Part shown: positions 11,887 to 22,500 of the stretch, one piece after another | Layout of the letters: each line of letters starts with the position of its first letter | How positions within the stretch are numbered: the stretch's first letter is position 1 | NCBI RefSeq assembly: GCF_035222375.1 | Contig: NW_026946366.1 | Span: 992,001 to 1,056,000, forward strand | Length of the DNA stretch: 64,000 nt | Direction of reading: 5' to 3' | DNA from: Podospora pseudocomata | Taxonomy: Eukaryota > Ascomycota > Sordariomycetes > Sordariales > Podosporaceae | The notes under the pieces: model-generated | Seen by the model: only the letters and a program-made list of their open reading frames with translations | What the model was told of the DNA's origin: nothing | Databases searched by the model: none | Position numbers and translations under genes: made by a program

Positions 11887-12749
11887 TTATACACTTCTAT
11901 ACACCATATTATACCGTACCTTCTAATCACACGATGACTGCTGTTGCAATGCAGCCTTGGTGAGAGCACTCAAACATGATGGTTTGCAGTTTTTGACAGC
12001 ATGGAAGGATTCAAATAACCAAAATTGCATAGCTGGACAGCGAGACATGATACTACTTCTAGGTGATCAAGGAGCCATTTTGATCACGGAGAGCGTTGAC
12101 ACTTACGCGGCAATACTTGACGGCGGGGGGACGGAAACCACGGGAGCCGCCGCTGCCCTAGGACGGGTCCGGGCTCTGGAGCTGAACGTGCCTCAGCTGG
12201 CTGGATTATATTGACAATGTCAAAAGCTTTGCCAAAATCCCTCAAGACTATCGTGACAGGCACTGAGGGGCGATGATGTTTGCAGACGTTGTCCTGTGTG
12301 TGGACCTTGGCCAAGACATGTCTCGGCAAAAATGGATTTTGAAGGCATCGAGATTTCCAAAAAAAAATCCCATGTTGCATGTGTCAGGGACCGGTGGAGA
12401 CGTCAGACGGTCCCTGGACCAAGGCGCTAACAAAGATTGCGCCAAGGCCAAAGGCAGAACTGTTAGTGCCAGCCATTACCCCTGTCGTTTCGACGTCACT
12501 GGACCCTGACTCTTATCGCTACCAAGAGATCCACCATCAGTGCTCCAAAGCCAATCAGACGAACCAAACGCCCGATAAGAAAGTTGGAAAGTTTGGGGCG
12601 TCGCATTTGAGGGCAGTCTCTTACAGCACCGTCCTTCACTGCACTTGCACCCACCATTGTTTGCTGTGCTTACCTTCTTTCATACATACCAACCACCACA
12701 AAGCCACCTACCCAACGGTCGCTTCTCATTGTGTGCTTCCCAGCTGCAA
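11887..12749. other. Intergenic region upstream of the helicase gene
   Basis: No gene is supported. The last 150 bases are pyrimidine-rich and probably form the 5' leader of the downstream helicase gene. Confidence 0.5.
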
Positions 12750-14711
12750 ATGTTCTTTCCCACTGCTCGGGTCTCACAACGCGCGCTGCCCAGGCTTCTT
12801 AACATCACGCTCCGCCAGACCGCTCAGCAAAATATACTACTCTCTTCCTTCGCCACACATATTGGTCGTACCAGAGTCTTGTTCTCTACATTCTCCCCCT
12901 TGCGCACCGCATCCGCGACCGCAACCGTCGAGATGGCTTCGATCCAGATTCCCACCGTGGCTGCCGGCAGCGAGCGCGTCCCTTTCTCACAGCTCAAGGG
13001 TCGCATTGCGCCCCAGCTCCTCCAAAATATCGAGAAGATGGGCCTCACACACATGTCCCCAGTGCAAGAAAAGGTCCTGCAGATGTCCAGCCTCAAGAAC
13101 GATTGCCTTGTACAAGCCAAGACCGGAACCGGCAAGACAATCGCTTTCCTGCTCCCCGCCCTCCAAAACATCATGACCGCCCCAGACCTACAGCGCGAGT
13201 TCGTTGCAATCCTCGTCCTCGCCCCTACCCGCGAGCTGGCTCAGCAGATTGCCGATGAGTGTGACAAGCTCACCGGAAAGTCTTTCGAGTGCCACATTGC
13301 CGTAGGCGGCACCTCCAAGAACTCGCTCCTTCGGAGATTCCTCAATGGCAAACCCACCATCCTCGTCGCCACCCCCGGCCGCCTCATCGACTACCTCTCC
13401 GAAGAAGAAACCAGACACAAACTCACCAAGCTCCGCTGCGTGGTCCTTGACGAGGCAGACCGCATGCTCGACCAGGGGTTTGCCCCCTCCATCAAGAGAA
13501 TCTTGCAACAAATCCCCAAGAAGCAAACTGCTGGCTGGCAAGGCATGTGCTTCTCTGCTACCGTCCCAGACGAGATTCAGCAGTTCCTGCCCTTGGTCCT
13601 CGACAAGAAGCACGACCGCATTTCTACCATCGACCCCAATGAGACCCCTACCGTCGACAGAATCCCCCAATCCGCCATCCCCATCCCCTCCATCGCCGAC
13701 GCCCTTCCCGTCTTGCACTCCTACCTCATGACACAAAAGAAAACCAACCCCGAGCTCAAAGCCGTCATCTTCTGCGGCACCGCCCGCCACGCCGCTTTGC
13801 TCTACCACATCTTTGGCCCCACCGGCGGCGCCGCCCCCAAAGGCCTCTCCTGCTTCCAGATGCACTCCCGTCTTTCCCAACCAGCACGTACACGAACAAT
13901 CGAAGAGTTCAAGAACGCCGAATCAGGCCTCATGTTTGCATCTGATGTCATTGGACGTGGCATGGACTTCCCTGACATTGACCTAGTCATCCAGATGGGC
14001 TTCCCTCCCGAAAAAGCACAATACGTCCATCGTGTTGGGAGAACGGGAAGAGCAGGCAAGTCGGGAGAAGCAACCATGATTTTGACGCCCCAGGAGATGA
14101 GGTTTGTGAGAGCGAATAAGGACTTTCCAATCAAGGTTACTGAGCCATTGTATGTTTCTCCCCCCCATCTCCCCTTTCCCCTTCTTCTTTACTAAACACT
14201 TCTTCAAAGCAACCACCCCGACCTGCCAAAATCGGTTACCAAGATTGAGGAAGCTCTCGCCAAGGTGCCGGAGTTGACGAAATTCCAAGCTTATACCGCC
14301 TTCCTCGGCTTCAACATCACCGTGGCGAGACAGCTGGGCCTCCAGCCGCCAGAGATTGTCGGTTTGGCCAACGAGTTTGCCTATACGATGGGGTACGAGG
14401 AGATCCCAGAGGTGGAGGCCAAGATGGTGGGCAAGATGGGGCTCAAGGGCGTGCCCGGGTTGAGGATCATGGGCAAGGGGGGGGTGAGCAGAGCTGCTCC
14501 GGTGCCGAGCGGAAGGACGGGAGGGGGGAGGGCCCAGGGTGGCCCGGGGAGGATGCAGAGGGGCAAGGTGGCTGATCCCAGGCCGCAAGGGGCGAGTGGA
14601 GGCAATAATGGGAGCAGGGCGGACGGCAACAGGAGGGGGCCGAGAGAGAGCACGGGTGCGAACGCCGAGGAGCCGAGCAGGAAACGGCCCAGGCGTGGTG
14701 CCCAGGCGTGA
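12750..14711 (+). CDS. mss116: Mitochondrial DEAD-box RNA helicase, MSS116 type
   Basis: Two exons, 12750-14149 and 14210-14711, give about 633 aa. The 60-nt intron has a GTATGT donor and a CTAAAC branch site. The start at 12750 gives an arginine-rich, acid-poor leader (MFFPTARVSQRALPRLLN) suited to mitochondrial import. Helicase motifs in order are PVQEKVLQ (Q motif), AKTGTGKT (I), PTRELAQQ (Ia), TPGRL (Ib), DEAD (II), SAT (III), RGMDFPDID (V) and HRVGRTGRAG (VI). The C-terminal extension after motif VI and the Gly/Arg-rich tail fit MSS116/CYT-19 proteins, which act as chaperones for splicing of mitochondrial group I and II introns. A different mitochondrial DEAD-box paralogue is possible, but the C-terminal extension favours MSS116. 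Confidence 0.85.
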
Positions 14712-15134
14712 AGCTTGTCTTGTTACTTGTAGTCTAGACATCAAGATTAGCAGTTGCTGTACTACTCAGACACAGTGTCGCCTCAATTCTTATTGCAAAC
14801 AACAACAGCCACACGGTGCCACACGGTGGCACACGTCGGTAAATAAGCCAAGTTTTGCACCCATCATGCATGTCGTAAGCTTCCTTGTCCATTTCTCCAC
14901 ATGAGTCTGATAGGAATATGATAAAAGCTATTTGATTTGGGTTCCATCTCATCATACACTGCCCTGCTCGCCATCAACTCGAATGTCCGCTTCGCGCAAC
15001 CCGCAAATGTGCGCCCAGAGAATTCAAAGGTCCCGCCTTGTTGTAACCGTAAGCCATTGCATTGCGTTCATGAACAAAACAAAAAGAGAAGGGCGAATCC
15101 GCCCCATCCTATCGGCATCTGGCTCTCTCGATTC
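14712..15134. other. Convergent intergenic region
   Basis: This is the 3' flank shared by the helicase gene and the OPT transporter gene. No additional feature is apparent. Confidence 0.5.
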
Positions 15135-17960
15135 TCAGCTGAACTCGCCCAATCTTGGACCAAAGTACTCGCCGTCGGTCAAATTCAGCAGAGTACAAGT
15201 CCCTTCGGCGTCGCAACCGGTATTCAACACATCGTTTCCCCACCAGTTCACCTGAAAGCCCCACAGCTGCACTGCGAAGAAGGTTACGACACCGCTAATA
15301 GCAATGCCGCAACCAAACGCAGCCGAAGTCACATAATTGTACTGTTCACGCTTCAGTGTCAGCGACCCTGCAACTTTCAATATACCTTGGGCTCTTGGCA
15401 ACATACCTTTGACCAGAAGGCCAAGTAACGCTTCTTCACAAACAACCACGAAAATGCACCCACCGGGACAGCAGGCCACATGTAGGCCAAGTTGAGCGGC
15501 GCCCAGTTCAGGGCACCGCTCATCATGACCACTGGGTGGACATTGCGGAGTATGACGCTCTTGGGCCACTTCTTGTTCAAGTACCAAAACAACATGACCG
15601 CAAGGAAGCCAAACGGGAATCCCAACAACGTCATCGAATACTGGCCACCGACACCCCAAATCTTTCGTGGACCGACCGTGCCCCAGAAGACAGCTGCCGT
15701 GAAGAACGTGTTGACACCTGGGCAGAGGAAGCGGAATGGTGCATCCGGAGTGCACACACTCTCGATGCGGGTTTGGTATTGCATAATCGCGACGCTGATC
15801 AAAGTCGAAACCAGCGTAGGGACCATCTGGGCACAAAAGGTAAACCGGGGTGGAATCTTGACGTAGTGGGCAAGCTTCAGATCACTGCTGAACGCTATAG
15901 CGTGGGCGCAGGTGACATATCCGTACGACTTGAAAAAGCACATGCCAATCGCGTTGCCCTCCATCCACACACCACCGATGAATTCCGCGATGACGTTCAG
16001 CGTGACCTCCACACCAGTCATGCCCGCAATGATACCAATAGGGACGACGAAGACGAGACATAGGGCGATGCCGTACAACACCACAAATGGTGTCGTGTTC
16101 GTCGGCCACAAGGAGACGCCAACCATACCGACGGCGATGGCAAAGGCCAAGCACGTCATATACCACCATTGTGGGACTTCGGGGTAGGCGCGCATGAGCC
16201 GATTATGGACATCAAGAAGGTCCACATCCTCTTCGGTCGACTCTTCGCCGCGTGCATTTTTGGACCTCAACCTGCGCATGGTGAACTTAGCTCTCTGCCA
16301 CAACTCATTCAGACCGAGCTTTATCTCCAGGCGGTGGTAGAGAGCGGCATAAGTCACCGTCGCAGCGTACAAGGCGAAAAAGAACGTGTACACGACCACG
16401 TTGCTTGCAGCCAGGTAAGGAGGCGAGTATGCTTCATACTTCTTGGCGTCAAAGAGTCCATTGTCATCCACGATAGATCTGACTTTGTAAATGTGGCCGA
16501 AGTGGTCGAAAGGCCTGTTTGAGTTGATGGGGAGGTAGGCCGTGTAGTACGTGTTGGTGTAGTAAAGGCCAATGATGACGAACATGGACAGGAATGCCCC
16601 GAAAAAGTAATTGAAGGTAGAGAAGAAGGGCACCATCAAAGGATCAAGCGCAAAGACGTTCCAGTCCAAGCTTGGCAGCGGGTTCAGCCCGAGGCCTGTC
16701 TGCCCACCCGTGATGCTGGCCAGATGAACGTTTTGTGGCGAGATCCAGGTCATCCAGCTGAAGTAAGTCAGGGCGCCGCAAAGGTAGTTGGGAAGCCAGA
16801 AGTAGGCAAACATGGCCCCGCAAAGCCAACAGAAATACTTCATTCGGGACACGGTCCAGCGAGTCTTGAACGGGCCCTCTATGGTTGTCTTCTCCAACTC
16901 CTTGTCGTGGAATGCAGAGTTGAGCGCGATGGTCACCAAAGATGTTGGCCAGACGCAGAAAGCAGGGTAGACCAGAAAACGGCGGCAGATTCCGGCCAGC
17001 CCGTACCCGATGAAGTTGGTCGAGAGGCCAATGAGGAGCTGGTAGGCGATGCTGCGGGCCCATTCCTGTCCGAAGTATTGGGGGAGAACCTGAATCCAAG
17101 CAATGTAGTTGGTATAAGGAACGCTCTTGGCGACGCTGGCCATGATGGTGATAAGCATGTGCTCCTTCTTGTTGAAAGGTCCTGGATTCAGGCTGTGACG
17201 AACGCCGAAGAGGGTGATTCCCTTGTCGGGGAGCACGCGTGCCAAGAAGGTGCCAAAGGGGTAGGCCAGCAGCTGGACGACGGTTCCGCTGATACTAACA
17301 GCCGGGAGACGAATGTCGAAGAAGGAGTTGATGGAGGAGATGCAGATAGCAAACAAGACACCTATGCCCCAGGCACGGATGGTTGATACGGGTAGCGATG
17401 GGTCATCATGGTTGTCCACGACAGCTCGCACTTCGGTATAGGGTGAATTGTTGGTCATGAGAGCGGCCTCAATCTTCATCTCTTCAATGAGATGCTCATA
17501 CTTTTGGGGGTTGGCGACCAAGTCGGCCTCGTGCCCTGTCCCGGGGTCAGTGACTGAGTGGCAGGCCAGGTAGGGTAAGGAAAGGGGCCGTCACGAACCA
17601 AGGAACTCGTCAATGTGGTTGATGATCTCGATGGGGAAATTGGGGTCGCTGGCGTGTTGCTTGTGCACCTTTTTCATCATCTGAGAGCACACGGTCAGTA
17701 CAAGCCACGGCGTGAACTGGAGAGTGGGCGTGCGACTTGCGACTTACAGCGATAGTCTTGTCCAGCGTGAAGGTGGCAGCCAGGTGCTTAGCCTCAAGGA
17801 GATCGGACTCGGTCACATTAAACTCGCGCCCCGTCTCCTTCAGGCTCGCGGGAAGCTGTTCGGAAGAGTTGGTGTCGGAGAGCTTGATCTTTTCGCCCTC
17901 AACAGTGGTAGCGAACGTGACAGGCTCCTTGGCCTCGGACATGTCGTTGGCGGCCGTCAT
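15135..17960 (-). CDS. OPT-family oligopeptide transporter
   Basis: Four exons on the minus strand, 17748-17960, 17599-17680, 15407-17553 and 15135-15341, give about 882 aa, normal for fungal OPT proteins. Splice sites include GTAAGT and GTATGT donors. The soluble N-terminus carries FPIEIINHIDEFL, then VANPQKYEHLIEEMKIEAALMTNNSPYTEVRAVV. The diagnostic OPT motif NPGPFNKKEHMLITIM follows, then about 14 hydrophobic segments. OPT proteins are plasma-membrane proton symporters for tetra-/pentapeptides or glutathione-type substrates; the substrate here cannot be fixed. No break was seen. The second donor (GTTCGT) is weak but is the only one that keeps the frame. Confidence 0.92.
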
Positions 17961-19510
17961 GGCAGGCAGATACCCGACGCTGAGTAGATTGATGGACCAG
18001 GCAAAGACGAGAAGATGAGGCTAGGTAAGGATGTCTAGGACGGAGGAGTAGTCGAAGGAGACGAGGCACAACCGTCGTCGGTACGAGGGCCGGGGTAGGT
18101 TGGGATGGCGTGTAGAGGTGAGGTGAAAAGGTGGAACTGACGGGAATGAGTGAGGTAAGGAGCTTAGAGGGGAGAGTGGCGAGCCAGAGAGAGGGTGAGG
18201 AGAGGGTTCCGTAACCGGAGTCAGCCAGAGAGACCTCGTGAGCGCCGGCGGAAGGAAGCAAGGACGCAACCTAAGATGGGAAGGAAGGAAGGAACGAAGG
18301 GAGCAGGGGAAGAAGGTGCTTGTGGCAGGAGCAAGGGAGAGCAAGAGCAAGTTGTCGCCTGGAACCTGAAGAATGTCGGAGACAGAAGGGACGAGGGGGG
18401 CCTATAGGGGAATGGAAACTCACTCATATGGTCGCGTAATCTCGTTCTCTATCTCCTCTGCGTAGAGACGTAGAGATACGTATCTCTGCCGTATCTCTGC
18501 CATATTTCTGCGGTATCACGGTCGGGGCATGGATGGCGACAAACTCTAAATTAACCGGTCGTCCGATATTGCTGCCGCCGCTGCCCATTTCTCCTTTCTC
18601 TTGCGAGCGCCGGTTGAGATAGTAGATCCTCCGTGCCCCCTTTAACTGTGGCCATCCGTAATCTCCATTCTAAATTCTCCAGTGGCCAAGCTAAGCTTCG
18701 GTAGCGCCCTGTCACTCCTTGAACAAGCCTTTCGGCTGTCACCGTTCCCCGCCATGTCCACAGGCCACAGGCCAACAGTCCACAGATCGCCGCCAATGCA
18801 GTTCTAACCAATTGGCATAGACGCCGTTGTGATGATGTGCGATGTGCTCCCTGCCTTGCAATGCCTTGGCCTGCCTTACGGCCGGGAGGGAAATCCTTCC
18901 CGCGCCCCAGGTACGTGCCGTCCCCTGTTCCAGACCCCAACCCAGCCTTCTCCGCTTTTCCCGTCCTCCCCCTCCATCCCCCCATGCTTCAACCTTATCT
19001 CGACCTCTGCCTCTGACGGGAGTCTGGACTGTCTCCAAGGGAGGTGCGCTAATTCAGAGCTTGATTGCCTGGCTCGCGACCGGCCATGCTTGATTGGCCA
19101 GACAAAGTGCCGACTGTTCCCCCCCAAAACCCCCCACCACCTTCACGCACTTCTTCCGCACACGGGGGCCGCGGCATGAGGTCATGGCAACCGTCTGCAC
19201 CCAAAAAAAACATCATGCTGCTTCGATGCCATTGTTTAGCCACCCCTCGCCGCGAGCGAGAATGGCCAGTTCCGCATGCGGCAGCTCCAGTGGCATGCCA
19301 TCCAGGACAAAGAACACAACTGTTCTGGAATAGGGGATACGGCCACAGACAAAGGTTACAACGGCCTTTGTGTTGGACCTCGAGCAAAGAAGGCCAACAT
19401 GGAGAAAAGGAAGCAGCACCACGACGAGGTACAAGGTGGATGGCCAGTCTCGACCAGTCGTCCATCATTCGTTGCTGCAGCGCCGATATTGCGTCTGCGT
19501 CGCGTTCAAA
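17961..19510. other. Divergent promoter region
   Basis: About 1.5 kb lies between the OPT gene (leftward) and the large Ulp1-like gene (rightward). It contains GAGAG/CTCTC-rich and C/T-rich tracts and a cluster of TATCTCTGCC-like repeats around 18450-18520. No gene is supported. The frame of the large gene is open back to 19370 but lacks protein-like character before 19511. Confidence 0.5.
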
Positions 19511-22500
19511 ATGGCAGCGAAGGAGCTTCCCCGGCATATCCTCGACGATTTCGGGGACCCGGTGCCGGGTGACTCGAAGAAGTGGCGGGATTATCCGTAT
19601 GCGAATTTGCAATTGCGCGAAGCAACACAAGGCGTCTACAACGAGCAAAGCGATCACATCTTCGCCAACAATGGCAACGAAGACGCCGCCGTCATCAATG
19701 CCATGTTTGACGCATACAGGACCGTTTTTGACCCAGATCTCGACGAAATTCCGGCAGAAAACAGAGACCTCTACCATGATGTGGACGAACTGTTCACCGC
19801 CGATATTCTAAAGAAGTGCCACGACGGTCTTGTTCTGGGACGAAGGGGAGAATATCTGCATGGCGAACACTTGTATGCATTGACAGTCAGGCTGTTGCAC
19901 TTGGCGCAGAGGGATAGAAACGCCCGTCTAGGTCCAGGAACGGGGAAGCCGACAAGCCGCAAACCCGCAGCATGGTATATTTGCCCCAATGAGGCGAGTG
20001 TGATGGTTCCGAGCCCAGTGGATCATTCAGAGGCTCAGGCTCAACAGGCTATAGACGAGGCACAGCCCTACTTGAGCAGGCTGATAGACGCAGATTTGCG
20101 CTTCCAATATGAAAATGTGGTGGAGAGGTTCAAACAGGCCAAATTTACAGCCCACTTCGCCAACCGAAACAAGGCTCATTGGATGGCCTTCATCCTCCAC
20201 AAGCCAATAGATGCGACGAAGAACTGGACCGCATTTTTCTTCGATTCGTCCCCACTACCTTTGAATTTACAGGAGCCAGGACAAAATTATGCCAAAAAAG
20301 CGTTTGTGAAGTGGCTCGAGATCAACTGCCCACAAGACACACAGCGGGTTAAAAACGTGTCATATGACGGAGAGAAGCCCAAATCTCCTGGCCCTGCCCT
20401 GATATTCCTTGACAGAGACATTTCGACACAAAGCGATAACTGGAGCTGTTCCCTCCAGTGTATCTTGAATATCTTGGCTTTTATCCGATATGGGTGTTGG
20501 GGTTGGGACATGATACCGCATCTGAGAGGCAAATCGAACAGCGAGATGGTACAGACTATGATGAAAATTCTCCACAACATCATGGCACTCAAAGTCAACA
20601 AGAACAACCTAGCGGATTACAACACCGAGAACACTAAAGGCAAGACTTATCGTCAGACACCGGTCCTGTTGAACCGAGTAGACCCTGAAGATGAAGAGTG
20701 TAATCAGAGGGCAGAGAAGGAAAAAAGGAAGAAGGAAGATGAGCAGAAGAGGGGGGAGCAAGCGGAGAGAGACAAAGACGAGCAGAAGAAGAAGGAGTGG
20801 GATGACATGACGCGTATATACGATGAGGCGCAGAGTACTTTACGGACGGAAACCGACGAGAGGAAAAGAGCGCCGGCTAACCAGGTCGTAGCCGAATGGC
20901 CGAACAAGTTAAAAGCGTGGGGAGCAAAGTGGAACGAGACGACGGTAACAAGTAATAGCAATGAAAACGAGGAAGTCAAGAGGAAGGAGGCCAAAAGGAA
21001 GGAAGCCGCAAGGAAGGAGGCCGAGAAGCAGGCAACCGAGAAGCAGGCAACTGAGAAGCAGGCAACTGAGAAGCAGGCAACTGAGAAGCAGGCAGCCGAG
21101 AGGCAGGCGGCCGAGAATGCAAACAGAGAGAGCTGGACTTCGGGCAATCCAGACAGTTCAGACGACAACTCGGACGGTCCAGGCGGTGGGGGCGGTGGAC
21201 GAAATGGTGGAGGTGGCCGGAGAGATGCGCCTAAACGGAAGCGCAGGGAACACAAGTACCAGGGACCCAACAATACTGACCATCTGAATCTGGGAGGGGA
21301 CAGAATCATCAAGCAACTGAGAGACGCCCGTCAGCCTGTATTGGTCGTGGACAAGGATGTGCCTGCAACGGCGCCGGGCTCAGATGGCATATACAGACTC
21401 TTCGATCGGCTTCTCGACCTGCCTGTGGTTGCGATGTTTCCCACCGAAATCCATAGCAAGTTCCCCCCCCATACCTATCCGGGGAACGAACGGATGACAA
21501 AAGACACATTCAATGCCTTTCGACATTACGAGCAGGCGCTGAGAGATATAAGGAATGGTCAGGCCATCCAAAAGGAAGGGATTGTGCCGCTGGCTCTGAG
21601 GCAGCTGGCTTCTCTGCAGGCCCATGTGCGAACCGGACTCCAAAGTTACTCTCGAGGGCTTTGGTTCGTGCTTCCCACCCCGTATGTGCTGGTCGTCCCC
21701 GAGCCTGGGAAGGCCGCCCCCCCTTTGGTACGGTTGGGAGAGTCCAGAGATCGAAATGACGGATTCTATTATTCCCGTGCTGAACACGAGGCGAGATTCA
21801 AAAAGGCGGAATCAACAATTCATTTTGTTTACTGGGAAAAGACCAAGCACTGGGCCGTCATGTTTCGACATCCTGTACTTGGACATGCCCTCTACGACTC
21901 TGATGTTACATTTCAAGGCGACCGGCTCTCGACGCGGCTGGAGGAAGCCGATGAGGCCATGAAAGCGTGGCTCGGTCATAACGAGATTGCGTTCGGCAAG
22001 AGCCTCCGGTCTAACCTTGTCAAAACTCGACCTTCTGCTTCCGAGAGCCACTGGGACAGCGGCCTCTTCGCGCTCCTCAACGTGGTCAGTCGGGTACACT
22101 ACCGCTGTTATGGCTGGCAGGGGCTGCCCTTACAAGTCTACCCGGAGCATACCAGTATCGCCCTCCGCCGCCGTCAAATCAGGGCCCTCCACAACCTTGT
22201 CGGTCTCCAAATGAGCGAAGGCATTGATACCACCAGAAACTACAAGTCGCCAACTCAACCGAGATTTGATTTTGTTGCCCACCCCCACTATCCGACCCAG
22301 CGCTGGGATGGCAGAAACGAGAGAGACAATGCCATTGCCCTTCTACGGCCGCCCACTGCTTCAACCAAAAAGCCAGACCGACCGCAGTACAAAGACCGTG
22401 GTCAAAATCCCAGACACCTAAAGCGCAAAAAGACCACAGACACAGCGGCCACGCTTGTTCGGGAGATTGGGAAAGGAGAGGGCCATGGTCCGGATGGGAA

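Noticed and set aside
13188-13880. 230-codon minus-strand frame inside the helicase gene, and the 253-codon frame at 13983-14744
   Set aside because: Antisense shadows of a GC-rich, well-conserved DEAD-box coding exon.
16724-17386. 220-codon plus-strand frame inside the OPT gene
   Set aside because: Antisense shadow with no domain; the opposite strand matches the OPT family end to end.
20704-21312. 202-codon minus-strand frame opposite the Ulp1-like gene
   Set aside because: Low-complexity antisense shadow of K/E- and EKQAT-rich codons.
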